64,000 nt of DNA from Helicobacter sp. MIT 99-5507 (GCF_003364295.1 NZ_NXLO01000003.1:186001-250000), one strand, 5' to 3'. Counted from the stretch's first letter, positions 1 to 8,141 are shown. The notes: generated from the letters alone by a model not told the origin. Program-made: numbers and translations.

Positions 1-1949
1 AAGATCGTGTATATGGCTATGAAGAAATATTTAAAGAAGCAAAAAAATATACTCCTGAAGTAGTAGCAGATATTACAGGGATTCCAAGTGAGACAATTAT
101 TAGAATTGCAAAAGAAATGGCTAAAGCAAAACCAGCAAGCTTAGTGTGGAATCAAGGTCTAACACAACATACAGTTGGCACAAACAATACAAGAGTTATG
201 CCTATTTTACAAATGATATTAGGAAACATAGGTAAAAAAGGTGGTGGTGTAAATATCTTAAGAGGACATGATAATGTTCAAGGTGCTAGCGATATGAACA
301 ACCTTGCAGATTCACTTCCTGGATATTATGGACTTGGCGAAGGTCCTTGGAGACATTTTTGCAAACATTGGTATGTAGATTATGAATGGATGAAAAGTCG
401 CTTCAAAAGTAAAGAGATGATGGAGAAAACCGGCTATGCACTATCTACTTGGCGATTTGGTGTGCTTGATGAGGAAAATTATGCAAACAATGCAGATACA
501 CAAATCAAAGCACTTATTGTTATTGGTAATGGAATCTCAACTACAACCTTACTCGATAAAACAAAAGAAGCACTTGATAAACTAGAATTATTAGTATTTA
601 TCGATCCTTATGTAAATGATGTAGCTGTAGTAACTGATAGAAAAGATAATCTTTTCTTATTACCTGCTGCTTCACAAATGGAAACAAGTGGTTGTGTCGC
701 TGCTACAAATCGTGGATATCAATGGAGATATCAAGTAATCAAACCTATGTTTGAATGCAGAGAAGACCATGAGATTCTATTTGATTTAGCAGAGAGACTT
801 GGATTTAAAGAACAATATCAAAGAGCTCTATATGAAAATGCTAAAAAAGATGGTAGAAGCGAATTTATTTGGCCTGATGATGCAACAACAGAAATGGCAC
901 AAAGCATTAGAAGCATAGGATTGCAAGGACTTAGTGCAAAAAGATTAAAAGAGCATTGTGATAATTGGCATATGTTTGATAGCGTAACATTAGAAGGAAA
1001 AGGACCTATGAAAGGACAATATTACGCACTACCTTGGCCTTGCTGGAGTGAAAAACACCCAGGAACTCCAATAATGTATGCTGATGATTTACCTGTTATG
1101 AAAGGTGGTATGGGCTTTAGGGTAAATTGGGGCATAACTGCACCTGATGGAACAAATATGATGAGCTTAAGAGGCTTACCAGATTCCAAAATTAAAGGAC
1201 ATCCTGCTATCACTGCGGATAATATAGAAAGTGTCCTTGGTATAAAACTTACAAAAGAAGAGAAAGAAAAAGTAAAAGGCACTACATTTGCAACTGATAA
1301 TTCAAACATATTAGTTGAAAAAGCACTAGAAGCAGGAGTTTGTCCATATGGAAATGGAAAAGCTAGGATGGTTGTTTGGAATTGGTATGATAAGATTCCA
1401 CTACATAGAGAGCCTTTGCATAGCTTTAGGAATGATTTAATAAAACAATATCCAACATTCCCAGATAAAAAAGATTTATTTAGAGCAAATATAAAATATA
1501 TCTCAAGACAAACACAAAAAGATTGGAAGAGTGAATATCCGCTAAATATGCTAACAGGAAGATTAGTCGCGCATATGGGAACTGGAACTGAAACTAGAAG
1601 TGCAAAATATCTAGCTGAAATCCAACATGAAATGTTTGTAGAAATTCACCCAGATACAGCACTAAATCTAGGTGTTAGAGATGGTGATATGGTATGGGTA
1701 CATGGTACTTCTGGAACAAAGATTCTAGTAAAAGCTAGACATTCATATAGAGTTGATGAAAGTAGCGTTTTCTTGCCACAAAATTTCTCTGGTGTATATT
1801 CAGGTAAAAGCCTACTTGATAAATATCCACAAGGGACAGAACCTTATGCTATAGGTGAAGCTGTAAGCCTTATAACTAGCTATGGATTTGATTATAATAC
1901 TGCATGTCCTGAAACAAAATGTGGATTATGTAGAATTGAGAAAGCATAA
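1..1949 (+). CDS. fdhA: Formate dehydrogenase catalytic (molybdopterin) subunit, 5' end outside the window
   Basis: This is the C-terminal part (about 648 residues) of the large subunit that oxidises formate to CO2 at a bis-MGD molybdenum or tungsten centre. The frame is open from base 3, so the ATG at 117 is internal and the gene starts upstream of the window. Molybdopterin-oxidoreductase features are seen: the GGGVNILRGHDNVQG segment, the late LTGRL..HMGTGTETR block, and a molydopterin-dinucleotide-binding domain over the last 130 residues. The N-terminal 4Fe-4S site and the Cys or Sec active residue are not in view. Subunits B, C and the maturation factor follow at once, which fixes the identity as a respiratory, probably periplasmic, formate dehydrogenase. 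Confidence in function is high; the substrate is inferred from the operon. Confidence 0.93.
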   Translation, partial: DRVYGYEEIFKEAKKYTPEVVADITGIPSETIIRIAKEMAKAKPASLVWNQGLTQHTVGTNNTRVMPILQMILGNIGKKGGGVNILRGHDNVQGASDMNNLADSLPGYYGLGEGPWRHFCKHWYVDYEWMKSRFKSKEMMEKTGYALSTWRFGVLDEENYANNADTQIKALIVIGNGISTTTLLDKTKEALDKLELLVFIDPYVNDVAVVTDRKDNLFLLPAASQMETSGCVAATNRGYQWRYQVIKPMFECREDHEILFDLAERLGFKEQYQRALYENAKKDGRSEFIWPDDATTEMAQSIRSIGLQGLSAKRLKEHCDNWHMFDSVTLEGKGPMKGQYYALPWPCWSEKHPGTPIMYADDLPVMKGGMGFRVNWGITAPDGTNMMSLRGLPDSKIKGHPAITADNIESVLGIKLTKEEKEKVKGTTFATDNSNILVEKALEAGVCPYGNGKARMVVWNWYDKIPLHREPLHSFRNDLIKQYPTFPDKKDLFRANIKYISRQTQKDWKSEYPLNMLTGRLVAHMGTGTETRSAKYLAEIQHEMFVEIHPDTALNLGVRDGDMVWVHGTSGTKILVKARHSYRVDESSVFLPQNFSGVYSGKSLLDKYPQGTEPYAIGEAVSLITSYGFDYNTACPETKCGLCRIEKA

Positions 1950-1961
1950 GGGAGGTAATAA

Positions 1962-2594
1962 ATGAGTGAATTAACTAGCGGTGGATTTAATGCTACAAAT
2001 CATGCAAGAATAAAATTTTATTGTGATGAATTACGATGTATTGACTGCCATGGTTGTGATGTAGCCTGCAAAGAAGCTCATCACTTACCTGTTGGTGTAA
2101 ATAGAAGACGTGTAATATCAATAAATGACGGAATCGTTGGCAAAGAAAAATCAATCTCTATTGCTTGTATGCATTGCTCTGATGCACCATGCGCACAAGT
2201 TTGTCCTGTAGATTGCTTTTATATTAGAGCAGATGGAATCGTATTGCATGATAAAAAAACTTGTATAGGCTGTGGATATTGCTTATATGCTTGTCCTTTT
2301 GGGGCACCTCAATTCCCAAAATCAGATGTATTTGGTAGCAGAGGAACGATGGATAAATGTACATTTTGTGCTGGTGGTCCAGAAGAGACATTTAGCCAAG
2401 AAGAATATAAATTATATGGACAAAATAGAATCGCAGAAGGAAAAGTGCCAATGTGTGCTTCAATGTGTTCAACAAAAGCGTTACTTGCTGGAAATAGTGA
2501 TGAAGTAAATCATATCATTAGAACAAGAGTTACTAAAAAAGGTCAAAATTCACATACATCATCATATATGTGGAGTGCACCTTATAAAGAATAA
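1962..2594 (+). CDS. fdhB: Formate dehydrogenase iron-sulfur (electron transfer) subunit
   Basis: A 210-residue ferredoxin-like subunit passes electrons from the catalytic subunit to the membrane cytochrome b. Four cysteine clusters suited to 4Fe-4S centres are visible: C-x2-C-x2-C-x3-C near residue 25 (CIDCHGCDVAC), CMHCSDAPCAQVC near 65, CIGCGYCLYAC near 100, and the split CTFC/CASMC pair near 130-170. Length matches the family. It starts 12 bases after fdhA behind a clear GGGAGG Shine-Dalgarno, so the two are translated together. No transmembrane anchor is seen, as expected when a separate FdhC is present. Confidence 0.95.
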   Translation: MSELTSGGFNATNHARIKFYCDELRCIDCHGCDVACKEAHHLPVGVNRRRVISINDGIVGKEKSISIACMHCSDAPCAQVCPVDCFYIRADGIVLHDKKTCIGCGYCLYACPFGAPQFPKSDVFGSRGTMDKCTFCAGGPEETFSQEEYKLYGQNRIAEGKVPMCASMCSTKALLAGNSDEVNHIIRTRVTKKGQNSHTSSYMWSAPYKE

Positions 2595-2603
2595 GGGATA
2601 AAA

Positions 2604-3611
2604 ATGAGATTAGTGAAATTATTATTATTGTGTATTATTATGACTATCTCACAAGCCGCTGAAGAGGGATTTAAAGGTGCAATAGATTTAGAATACAACA
2701 AACATATTTATGGCAAAAATCAATTAGAAGCTATAAAAAACTGGGGGCTTGATACATCTAGTGCAGGTGTATCACTAGGTAATACCCTTGATTTTGTAGG
2801 TGGCAGTATAGATCCATTTACAAGTGGAGAAAAAATAGGTGGAATTAGAGGAATAAGCGGACTTGGTGAATTATTTACAATACTACAAAACAAGTATTTT
2901 AAGATAATATTTTTTGCCATTATTATATTAACTCCGCTAGCATTTTTTGGACATTTTATGATAGTTGGACAAAGAAAGTTTAATCATCATCAAAAATTAC
3001 AAGTATTCTCAAAATTTAATATTATTGTCCATTGGGGTGCTGCTGTGCCATTTGTGCTAATATGCATTACAGGTTTGATTATGGTATTTGGAGCAAATCT
3101 TGGCGGTGGAGCATTTGTTAGATTTGCAAGAGATGTGCATGGTATTGCTACACCAATATTTGCTGTCTTTGGAATCATGATGTTTTCTATGTGGTTTAAA
3201 GAATGTCTATTTAAAAAATATGATATTGATTGGTTTAAGATTATGGGTGGATATCTAAGTCAAGAAAATAAGCCTATTCCTGCTGGAAAATTTAATGCTG
3301 GACAAAAAATGTGGTTTTGGATAGCCACAATTGGCGGGGGTATTATGGTGCTAAGTGGTGGAATTATGTATTTTCAATACACAGATATCAATACTCTAAG
3401 ATTAGTAGCTATCATCCATAATGTAGTTGGTTTTTTAGTCATAGCAATGTTAATAACTCATATTTACATGAGCTTATTTGCGATAGAAGGCGCGATTGAA
3501 TCAATTATCAATGGGAAAATGGGTGAAGAAGAACTATCAATTCTACACAGCATTTATTATAAAGAATTGGTAGATTCTAATAGATTGAATTCAATGAGAG
3601 TTGCACATTGA
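2604..3611 (+). CDS. fdhC: Formate dehydrogenase cytochrome b556 (gamma) subunit
   Basis: A 335-residue membrane subunit takes electrons from FdhB and reduces the quinone pool. It has a signal peptide (about residues 1-18, ending near SQAAEE), a soluble stretch of roughly 80 residues, then four to five hydrophobic helices from about residue 98. Histidines for b haems lie in or next to helices (GHFMIVG, IVHWGAA, DVHGIA, IIHNVVG, ITHIYM). The long exported N-terminal region is longer than in the E. coli FdnI type and looks like the campylobacterial form. It lies 9 bases after fdhB and ends just before fdhD. Confidence 0.9.
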   Translation: MRLVKLLLLCIIMTISQAAEEGFKGAIDLEYNKHIYGKNQLEAIKNWGLDTSSAGVSLGNTLDFVGGSIDPFTSGEKIGGIRGISGLGELFTILQNKYFKIIFFAIIILTPLAFFGHFMIVGQRKFNHHQKLQVFSKFNIIVHWGAAVPFVLICITGLIMVFGANLGGGAFVRFARDVHGIATPIFAVFGIMMFSMWFKECLFKKYDIDWFKIMGGYLSQENKPIPAGKFNAGQKMWFWIATIGGGIMVLSGGIMYFQYTDINTLRLVAIIHNVVGFLVIAMLITHIYMSLFAIEGAIESIINGKMGEEELSILHSIYYKELVDSNRLNSMRVAH

Positions 3612-3612
3612 A

Positions 3613-4416
3613 ATGACTGCTGTGCAAAAACACACAATTTGCGTGCCAATTATCAAAATCGATGATAATGGCATAGCAAATACAAATGATACAATAATAA
3701 AAGAAGACCGCGTAAATCTATACCTCAATGGTTCAAAAATAATCTCTACAATGTGTATCTTAAAAGATCAAGATTACCATGCTGTTGGATTTTTGATGAG
3801 TGAAGGTGTGATTGAAAATATAGATGATATAAAAGACATACAAGTATCTAAAGATGGATTAAATGTATATATCAATGCAAAAATTAATGATGATAATATA
3901 TCTAATCTATTTCATGAAAAGACACTTACTTCTGGTTGCTGTGTAGGAGTGAGTGCAAATTTTGAAGGTAAAATTATAGAAAAATTTTTATCTCAAAAAG
4001 CAGAATTTAGCCTAGAACAAATAAGATTATATTTAAGTGAGTTTCAAAATAATACAGATTTATTTTCTAAAACTGGTTGCACTCATAAAGCTATGTTATT
4101 TTATGATAACAAAAAGCTTAGCAGCGAAGATATAGGTAGGCATAATGCAATTGATAAAGTATTAGGAAAAGCAAGAATGCTAAAAGCCAATATAAGCGAA
4201 TCTATCCTTATTGTTAGTGGAAGATTATCTATGGAAATGGTGATAAAATGTGCTATGCATAATGTGCCAATAGTGATATCAAATGCAGCCACAACAGCAC
4301 TTGGAATCAAATCTGCACAGAATCTAGGCATCACACTAATTGGATTTGCAAGAAATAATAATATGAATATCTACACTCATAGTAATAGAATCATATTGCC
4401 TAAAAAATTAGGCTAG
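3613..4416 (+). CDS. fdhD: Formate dehydrogenase accessory sulfurtransferase FdhD
   Basis: FdhD moves sulfur from a cysteine desulfurase to the molybdenum cofactor of formate dehydrogenase and is needed for its activity. Family blocks are clear: TSGCCVGVS with two adjacent cysteines (109-110) in the catalytic loop, TGCTHKAM, EDIGRHNAIDKVLG, SGRLSMEMV and NAATTALG. I place the start at the ATG at 3613, two bases after the fdhC stop; a TTG at 3601 in the same frame would overlap fdhC and has no better ribosome site. Its place as last gene of fdhABCD supports coupled expression. A GCCTAA-AAAA-TTAGGC hairpin lies within the last codons (4398-4413). Confidence 0.93.
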   Translation: MTAVQKHTICVPIIKIDDNGIANTNDTIIKEDRVNLYLNGSKIISTMCILKDQDYHAVGFLMSEGVIENIDDIKDIQVSKDGLNVYINAKINDDNISNLFHEKTLTSGCCVGVSANFEGKIIEKFLSQKAEFSLEQIRLYLSEFQNNTDLFSKTGCTHKAMLFYDNKKLSSEDIGRHNAIDKVLGKARMLKANISESILIVSGRLSMEMVIKCAMHNVPIVISNAATTALGIKSAQNLGITLIGFARNNNMNIYTHSNRIILPKKLG

Positions 4417-4423
4417 ATTCTGG

Positions 4424-5008
4424 TTATACTTTTTTTGTAATTTTATTTGCAAGTATAAAAAATAAAACAATAATTATAATTCCAACAATTGGAAAAATAT
4501 AAGGGTTTGAATATTTATCATATAGATTTCTAATAATATCACCCATTGCATAGCTAAATCCACCAATAAGAATACCCCATACAAATGAAGCAAAAAAGTT
4601 ATATATCAAAAATTTCTTACTATCAAATTTACTAAATCCAATCACAAGAGGAATGATAGTCTTAATACCATATAAATATTTATGAATAAAAATAATCAAA
4701 TAGCTATATTTTTTTATCCAAATATGGCTTAAAGCAATTTTTCTTCTATGAGCAGAAAAATACTTCATCACTTCTTTTTTTTGATACCTAGCCATATAAA
4801 ACAACAAGCTAGAACCAATAAAATTAGCAATAGAGGCGATGAATATGCAAACATAAATATTTAGAGAATTTATAGATTCTATTACTCCGCTTGATAAGAT
4901 AGAAGCAGCAATAAGAGCTACAAGCCCACCACCAAATGAATAAAAAAATAACACTGCATAGCCCCATATTCCTATTGATTGACTTAATGTTTCTAAAATA
5001 GATTCCAA
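4424..5008 (-). CDS. DedA-family (SNARE-associated) inner membrane protein
   Basis: The 194-residue protein is mostly hydrophobic, with about five membrane segments, and carries the DedA signature region: a glycine-rich re-entrant stretch near residue 24 (YSFGGGLVALIAAS), a basic turn RYQKKEVMKYF, then KYLYGIKTIIPLVIGFSKF and FVWGILIGGFSYAMG. DedA proteins are linked to lipid carrier or phospholipid scrambling and envelope homeostasis; the substrate here is unknown. The start is a TTG at 5008 preceded by AGGA at a suitable distance, with no nearby ATG. It is convergent with fdhD, whose stop is only 7 bases away. Confidence 0.85.
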   Translation of the reverse strand: MESILETLSQSIGIWGYAVLFFYSFGGGLVALIAASILSSGVIESINSLNIYVCIFIASIANFIGSSLLFYMARYQKKEVMKYFSAHRRKIALSHIWIKKYSYLIIFIHKYLYGIKTIIPLVIGFSKFDSKKFLIYNFFASFVWGILIGGFSYAMGDIIRNLYDKYSNPYIFPIVGIIIIVLFFILANKITKKV

Positions 5009-5117
5009 GTTTTTAATCCTAAATAAAAATAAAATAGATTCTATCTAACATTTAGAGGCTGAAAGAAATATGTTTATTTAAATATCAAAATATTAATAAA
5101 ATATTTCATATAGATTA

Positions 5118-5136
5118 TTTGGAATGTAATTTGCTT
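5118..5136 (+). promoter_or_regulatory. Sigma-54 (RpoN) promoter of flgG2-flgG
   Basis: The sequence TTTGGAATGTAATTTGCTT has GG at 5121-5122 and GC at 5133-5134 with exactly 10 bases between, the -24/-12 arrangement required by sigma-54. Transcription would start near 5146, 20 bases before the flgG2 ATG at 5167. An upstream in-frame TTG at 5119 lies inside this promoter and is therefore not the start codon. Middle flagellar genes of this phylum are known to depend on RpoN and FlgRS. Confidence 0.85.
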
Positions 5137-5166
5137 TATAGTGCTTATATCACTTTAAGGATTGTT

Positions 5167-6003
5167 ATGCAAAATGGATTTTACAATGCCACAGGCGGTA
5201 TGGTTACACAATTTAACAGGCTTGATGTTATTTCAAATAATCTAGCTAATGCAAATACAAATGCATTTAAAAGAGATGATGTAGTTATTGGTGATTTTAT
5301 GAGATTGTATGAAGAAGCAAAACACGAGCTTCCACTAGAAAACCACACAAGAGAATCTTCAAAGTTTTTAAATCGCACTTTAAATAGAGTTCCTATTGTA
5401 GTTATGGAATATAACGATATGAGTATAGGCAGTTTTAATAGGACTGAGAATCCACTTGATTTAGCACTTAGTAATCAAAATGCATTCTTTGCCATCCAAA
5501 CACCAAATGGCGTGCGTTACACTAGAGATGGGTCTTTTAGCCTAAATGATAATGGAATCTTAGTAACAAAGCAAGGATATCCGGTATTATCAAATGCTGG
5601 AATTAATGAAGGTGGCACAATAAATATCAATCTATCAAGCAATAATATAGAAATTAGTAAAGATGGAAGTATATATGTAAGAGAACTAAATAGAGCTGAT
5701 ATAGGTGAAGCAGAGCCTATTGGTGAAATAGCAATTGTAAATTTTACTAATCCAAAATATCTAAAAAAAGTAGGCAATAATCTATATGAATTGCCAGCTG
5801 AGAGACTAAATGAAAGACAAAGTATAAATAATAACAATGTAGTTTTGAGTGGGTTTATTGAAAAAAGCAATATCAATCCCGTAGAAGAGATGACTGCATT
5901 AATTAGCACAAATAGATTGGTAGATATGTATTCCAAAGTAATGAAAACATATCAAGATGACCTTAACACTGAAGCAATAACAAAACTAGCACAAAAAGGA
6001 TAA
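5167..6003 (+). CDS. flgG2: Flagellar distal-rod-type protein FlgG2 (FlgF/FlgG family)
   Basis: A 278-residue rod protein of the FlgG/FlgF family. The N-terminal flagellar rod motif is clear (FDVISNNLANANTNAFKRDD-like, reading LDVISNNLANANTNAFK near residue 25), as are the central YTRDGSF block and the C-terminal ALISTNRLVDMYSKVMKTYQ helix. It sits directly in front of flgG with a 3-base gap, the same pairing as flgG2-flgG of Campylobacter jejuni. The start ATG at 5167 is chosen because the sigma-54 promoter occupies 5118-5136. FlgF is the alternative name for this family position. Confidence 0.88.
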   Translation: MQNGFYNATGGMVTQFNRLDVISNNLANANTNAFKRDDVVIGDFMRLYEEAKHELPLENHTRESSKFLNRTLNRVPIVVMEYNDMSIGSFNRTENPLDLALSNQNAFFAIQTPNGVRYTRDGSFSLNDNGILVTKQGYPVLSNAGINEGGTININLSSNNIEISKDGSIYVRELNRADIGEAEPIGEIAIVNFTNPKYLKKVGNNLYELPAERLNERQSINNNNVVLSGFIEKSNINPVEEMTALISTNRLVDMYSKVMKTYQDDLNTEAITKLAQKG

Positions 6004-6006
6004 AAG

Positions 6007-6798
6007 ATGATTAGAGCATTACACACAGCCGCAACTGGAATGATAGGCATGCAAACACAAGTTGATACAACATCAAATAATATAGCAAATGTTAATACTA
6101 TAGGATATAAAAAACAAAGGGCTGAATTTGCTGATTTATTTTATCAAACTATGCAATATGCCGGAACTTCAACTTCACAAACCACTATAGCACCAACAGG
6201 AATTGAAATCGGGCTTGGAGTAAGACCGCTAGCTATTGCTAAACATTTTTCACAAGGCAATCCAAAAGAAACAGAAAACAATCTAGATTTAGCCATAATG
6301 GGGAGAGGTTTTTTTCAAATTGAAATGCCAGATGGAACAACAGCTTATACAAGAAGTGGAAGTTTTAAGCTTGATAATGAAGGTAATATAGTAACAAGCG
6401 AAGGCTATATGCTAATACCAAATATCACAATACCAGAAGATGCAACACAAATAAACATCGGCACAGATGGAACAATAAGTGTTTTGCAAGCTAACTCAAC
6501 AGAATTAAATACGATTGGACAAATAGAAACAACAATCTTTATAAATCCTGCAGGGCTTCACTCGCTAGGTGATAATCTATATATCAATACAAATGCTTCT
6601 GGTGAGCCAATAAATGGGATTCCAGGAAATGAAGGATTTGGTATGTTAAGGCAAGGATTTATTGAGATGAGTAATGTAAAATTAGTAGAAGAAATGACAG
6701 ATTTAATTACTGGACAAAGAGCTTATGAGGCAAATTCAAAAACTATACAAACAGCAGATTCTATGTTGCAAACTATAAATGGGCTAAAGCGAGCATAA
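6007..6798 (+). CDS. flgG: Flagellar distal rod protein FlgG
   Basis: The 263-residue protein has the full FlgG pattern: start MIRALHTAATGMIGMQTQVD, the rod motif TTSNNIANVNTIGYKK near residue 22, ARSG-like YTRSGSFKLD around 115, and the C-terminal LVEEMTDLITGQRAYEANSK helix. It forms the distal rod that links the basal body to the hook; export is through the flagellar type III apparatus, so no signal peptide is expected. It is cotranscribed with flgG2 from the sigma-54 promoter at 5118-5136. Length equals that of typical FlgG (about 262). Confidence 0.95.
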   Translation: MIRALHTAATGMIGMQTQVDTTSNNIANVNTIGYKKQRAEFADLFYQTMQYAGTSTSQTTIAPTGIEIGLGVRPLAIAKHFSQGNPKETENNLDLAIMGRGFFQIEMPDGTTAYTRSGSFKLDNEGNIVTSEGYMLIPNITIPEDATQINIGTDGTISVLQANSTELNTIGQIETTIFINPAGLHSLGDNLYINTNASGEPINGIPGNEGFGMLRQGFIEMSNVKLVEEMTDLITGQRAYEANSKTIQTADSMLQTINGLKRA

Positions 6799-6805
6799 GA
6801 TATAG

Positions 6806-7102
6806 TTAATTGCTCACATTATTAGCACAGCTTCTCTTGCAAGATTCGCTACTTGTAGTATTTTTTCCATATGTTGTATTGCAATTTTGCATGCAACCTT
6901 TCATTTTTACAGCTCTACACATTCCCCTGCTTTTATCACAATTTCCCAAACACTCTACTCTAGTTTTACCACTTTGCAGGCATTTATTTAGACAATTATT
7001 ATAAACTTCATTGCAGTTACTAGATGTAAAACCAAACTGCTCTCTATTATCACAACCAGCTATTAACAAAGCAATAGTAATAATAAAAACAATTTTTTTC
7101 AT
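6806..7102 (-). CDS. Small cysteine-rich lipoprotein, unknown function
   Basis: The 98-residue protein has a lipoprotein signal peptide with lipobox LIAG-C (acylated Cys17). The mature part holds ten further cysteines in about 80 residues, in a regular layout: C-x6-C-x3-C, then nine residues, C-x3-C-x6-C, then two more C-x3-C pairs (CMQNC and CKRSC). Such spacing suggests paired helices held by disulfide bonds. I do not recognise a family. An extended -10 (TGTTATAAT, hexamer at 7130-7135 on this strand) lies upstream, so it probably has its own promoter. It is convergent with flgG, whose stop is 7 bases away. Confidence 0.75.
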   Translation of the reverse strand: MKKIVFIITIALLIAGCDNREQFGFTSSNCNEVYNNCLNKCLQSGKTRVECLGNCDKSRGMCRAVKMKGCMQNCNTTYGKNTTSSESCKRSCANNVSN

Positions 7103-7129
7103 AAAAATCCAATCAATAAAAGTATTAAT

Positions 7130-7135
7130 GATTAT
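7130..7135 (-). promoter_or_regulatory. Likely -10 box for the cysteine-rich lipoprotein gene
   Basis: On the minus strand the hexamer is TATAAT preceded by TGT, an extended -10 of the housekeeping type used in this phylum. It lies about 28 bases before the ATG at 7102 and after the end of the tRNA cluster. Confidence 0.5.
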
Positions 7136-7162
7136 AACACAAATAAGAAAGAAATAAAGAAG

Positions 7163-7238
7163 TGGCGACCCCTAGAAGATTTGAACTTCTGTCTCTACTG
7201 TGAAAGAGTAGTATCCTTGACCGCTAGATGAAGGGGTC
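7163..7238 (-). tRNA. tRNA-Glu (anticodon TTC), copy 1
   Basis: The minus strand folds as a 76-base cloverleaf with encoded CCA. The acceptor stem pairs GACCCCT with AGGGGTC, the anticodon loop is CTTTCAC between CTACT and AGTAG, and the T loop is TTCAAAT. It is the last gene of the five-tRNA cluster. The body differs from the other tRNA-Glu at 7404-7478. Confidence 0.96.
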
Positions 7239-7246
7239 AATGATAA

Positions 7247-7323
7247 TGGCGGAACGGACGAGGCTCGAACTCGCGACCCCCTGCGTGACAGGCAGGTATT
7301 CTAACCAGCTGAACTACCGCTCC
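7247..7323 (-). tRNA. tRNA-Asp (anticodon GTC)
   Basis: A 77-base cloverleaf with encoded CCA. The acceptor stem starts GGAGCGG, the anticodon loop is CTGTCAC between CCTGC and GCAGG, and the T arm contains GTTCGAG. It lies 8 bases before tRNA-Glu copy 1. Confidence 0.96.
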
Positions 7324-7324
7324 A

Positions 7325-7400
7325 TGGTGGTCGCTACAAGACTCGAACTTGTGACATCTACCTTGTAAGGGTAGCGCTCTACCAACTGAGCTAAGCGACC
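7325..7400 (-). tRNA. tRNA-Val (anticodon TAC)
   Basis: A 76-base cloverleaf with encoded CCA. The acceptor stem pairs GGTCGCT with AGCGACC, and the anticodon loop CTTACAA sits between CTACC and GGTAG. Only one base separates it from tRNA-Asp, so they are processed from one transcript. Confidence 0.96.
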
Positions 7401-7403
7401 AAA

Positions 7404-7478
7404 TGGTGACCTCTAGGGGATTTGAACCCCTGTAACCACCGTGAAAGGGTGGTATCCTAACCGCTAGATGAAGAGGCC
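7404..7478 (-). tRNA. tRNA-Glu (anticodon TTC), copy 2
   Basis: A 75-base cloverleaf with encoded CCA. The acceptor pairs GGCCTCT with AGAGGTC, with a G-U pair at the second position. The anticodon loop is CTTTCAC, as in copy 1, but the acceptor, anticodon and T stems differ in sequence from that copy. Confidence 0.95.
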
Positions 7479-7491
7479 TAAAAATGATTAA

Positions 7492-7567
7492 TGGTGACCC
7501 GTGTTGGATTCGAACCAACGGCCCATTCCTTAAAAGGGAATTGCTCTACCTGCTGAGCTAACGGGTC
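7492..7567 (-). tRNA. tRNA-Lys (anticodon TTT)
   Basis: A 76-base cloverleaf with encoded CCA. The acceptor pairs GACCCGT with ACGGGTC, and the anticodon loop CTTTTAA sits between TTCC and GGAA. It is the first gene of the cluster in transcription order (Lys-Glu-Val-Asp-Glu). Confidence 0.96.
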
Positions 7568-7612
7568 ATTTAAAGATTTGTATCTTATTAGGGTTTGATT
7601 TTAAAAGTAGTA

Positions 7613-7618
7613 ATTATA
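7613..7618 (-). promoter_or_regulatory. Possible -10 box of the tRNA operon
   Basis: A TATAAT hexamer on the minus strand lies 45 bases before tRNA-Lys, in the 57-base gap after the cinA-like gene. It is the best match to a housekeeping -10 in that gap. No -35 is expected to be conserved in this phylum. Confidence 0.45.
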
Positions 7619-7624
7619 ATGGCT

Positions 7625-8107
7625 TTAATACTTTTTGTCAATATTGTTATATAATAATTCAATTGCTACATTTGAAGCACTTAATTGGACTTCTTCCCTG
7701 CTGCCTTTAAATTCCTTTTTTATAATAATAGAATCTTTGTTTCTCTCTTTAAATCCAATAAATACATCTCCCACTTTAATATCTCTAAAATTACTACCAC
7801 TTGCAAGACCACTTGTAGCAAGCCCAAAAGTAGAATCTGTAAGATTCATAATGCCTTGCAACATTGCTTCTATAACCTCATTGCTATATGGTGAATATAA
7901 ATCCAAAAGTTCTTTTTTTACACCTAGAATCTTCATTTTTGCTAGATTTTGATAGCTTACAACACTTCCTACAAATACATTTGAAGCACCGCTTATTTTT
8001 GTAAATTGATAGCTAAGCAGACCACCTGTGCAAGATTCTGCAATCGATAAAGTTTGATTACTTTTTTTAAAAATTTCTATTACAATTTTGGATAAATCTT
8101 CTCTCAT
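7625..8107 (-). CDS. pncC: CinA C-terminal-domain nicotinamide-nucleotide amidase
   Basis: The 160-residue protein is the stand-alone CinA C-terminal domain, which deamidates nicotinamide mononucleotide to recycle NAD. The signature SIAESCTGG is at residues 22-30, followed by GSVVSYQN and GLATSGLASGS. The catalytic Ser and Thr/Lys region is therefore intact. The N-terminal MoCF-like domain of full CinA is absent, the usual state for the PncC type. It is divergent from the ppk2 gene and lies upstream of the tRNA cluster on the same strand. Confidence 0.88.
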   Translation of the reverse strand: MREDLSKIVIEIFKKSNQTLSIAESCTGGLLSYQFTKISGASNVFVGSVVSYQNLAKMKILGVKKELLDLYSPYSNEVIEAMLQGIMNLTDSTFGLATSGLASGSNFRDIKVGDVFIGFKERNKDSIIIKKEFKGSREEVQLSASNVAIELLYNNIDKKY

Positions 8108-8135
8108 AATACACTTTTATCTGGCAGTTTAGTAT

Positions 8136-8141
8136 TATAAT
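8136..8141 (+). promoter_or_regulatory. Likely -10 box for ppk2
   Basis: TATAAT lies 27 bases before the ppk2 start at 8169, in the 61-base divergent gap with the cinA-like gene. Confidence 0.45.

Noticed and set aside
4398-4413. GCCTAA-AAAA-TTAGGC hairpin as the fdh terminator
   Set aside because: It lies within the fdhD coding end, and the T-run comes about 17 bases later, too far for a standard intrinsic terminator.
5119-5166. N-terminal extension of flgG2 from a TTG at 5119
   Set aside because: The extension overlaps a perfect sigma-54 promoter (5118-5136) and adds residues absent from FlgG proteins; the ATG at 5167 fits the family start.
7237-7518. 93-codon open frame on the minus strand
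   Set aside because: It runs through three complete tRNA genes and has no ribosome site, so it is a by-product of tRNA sequence.
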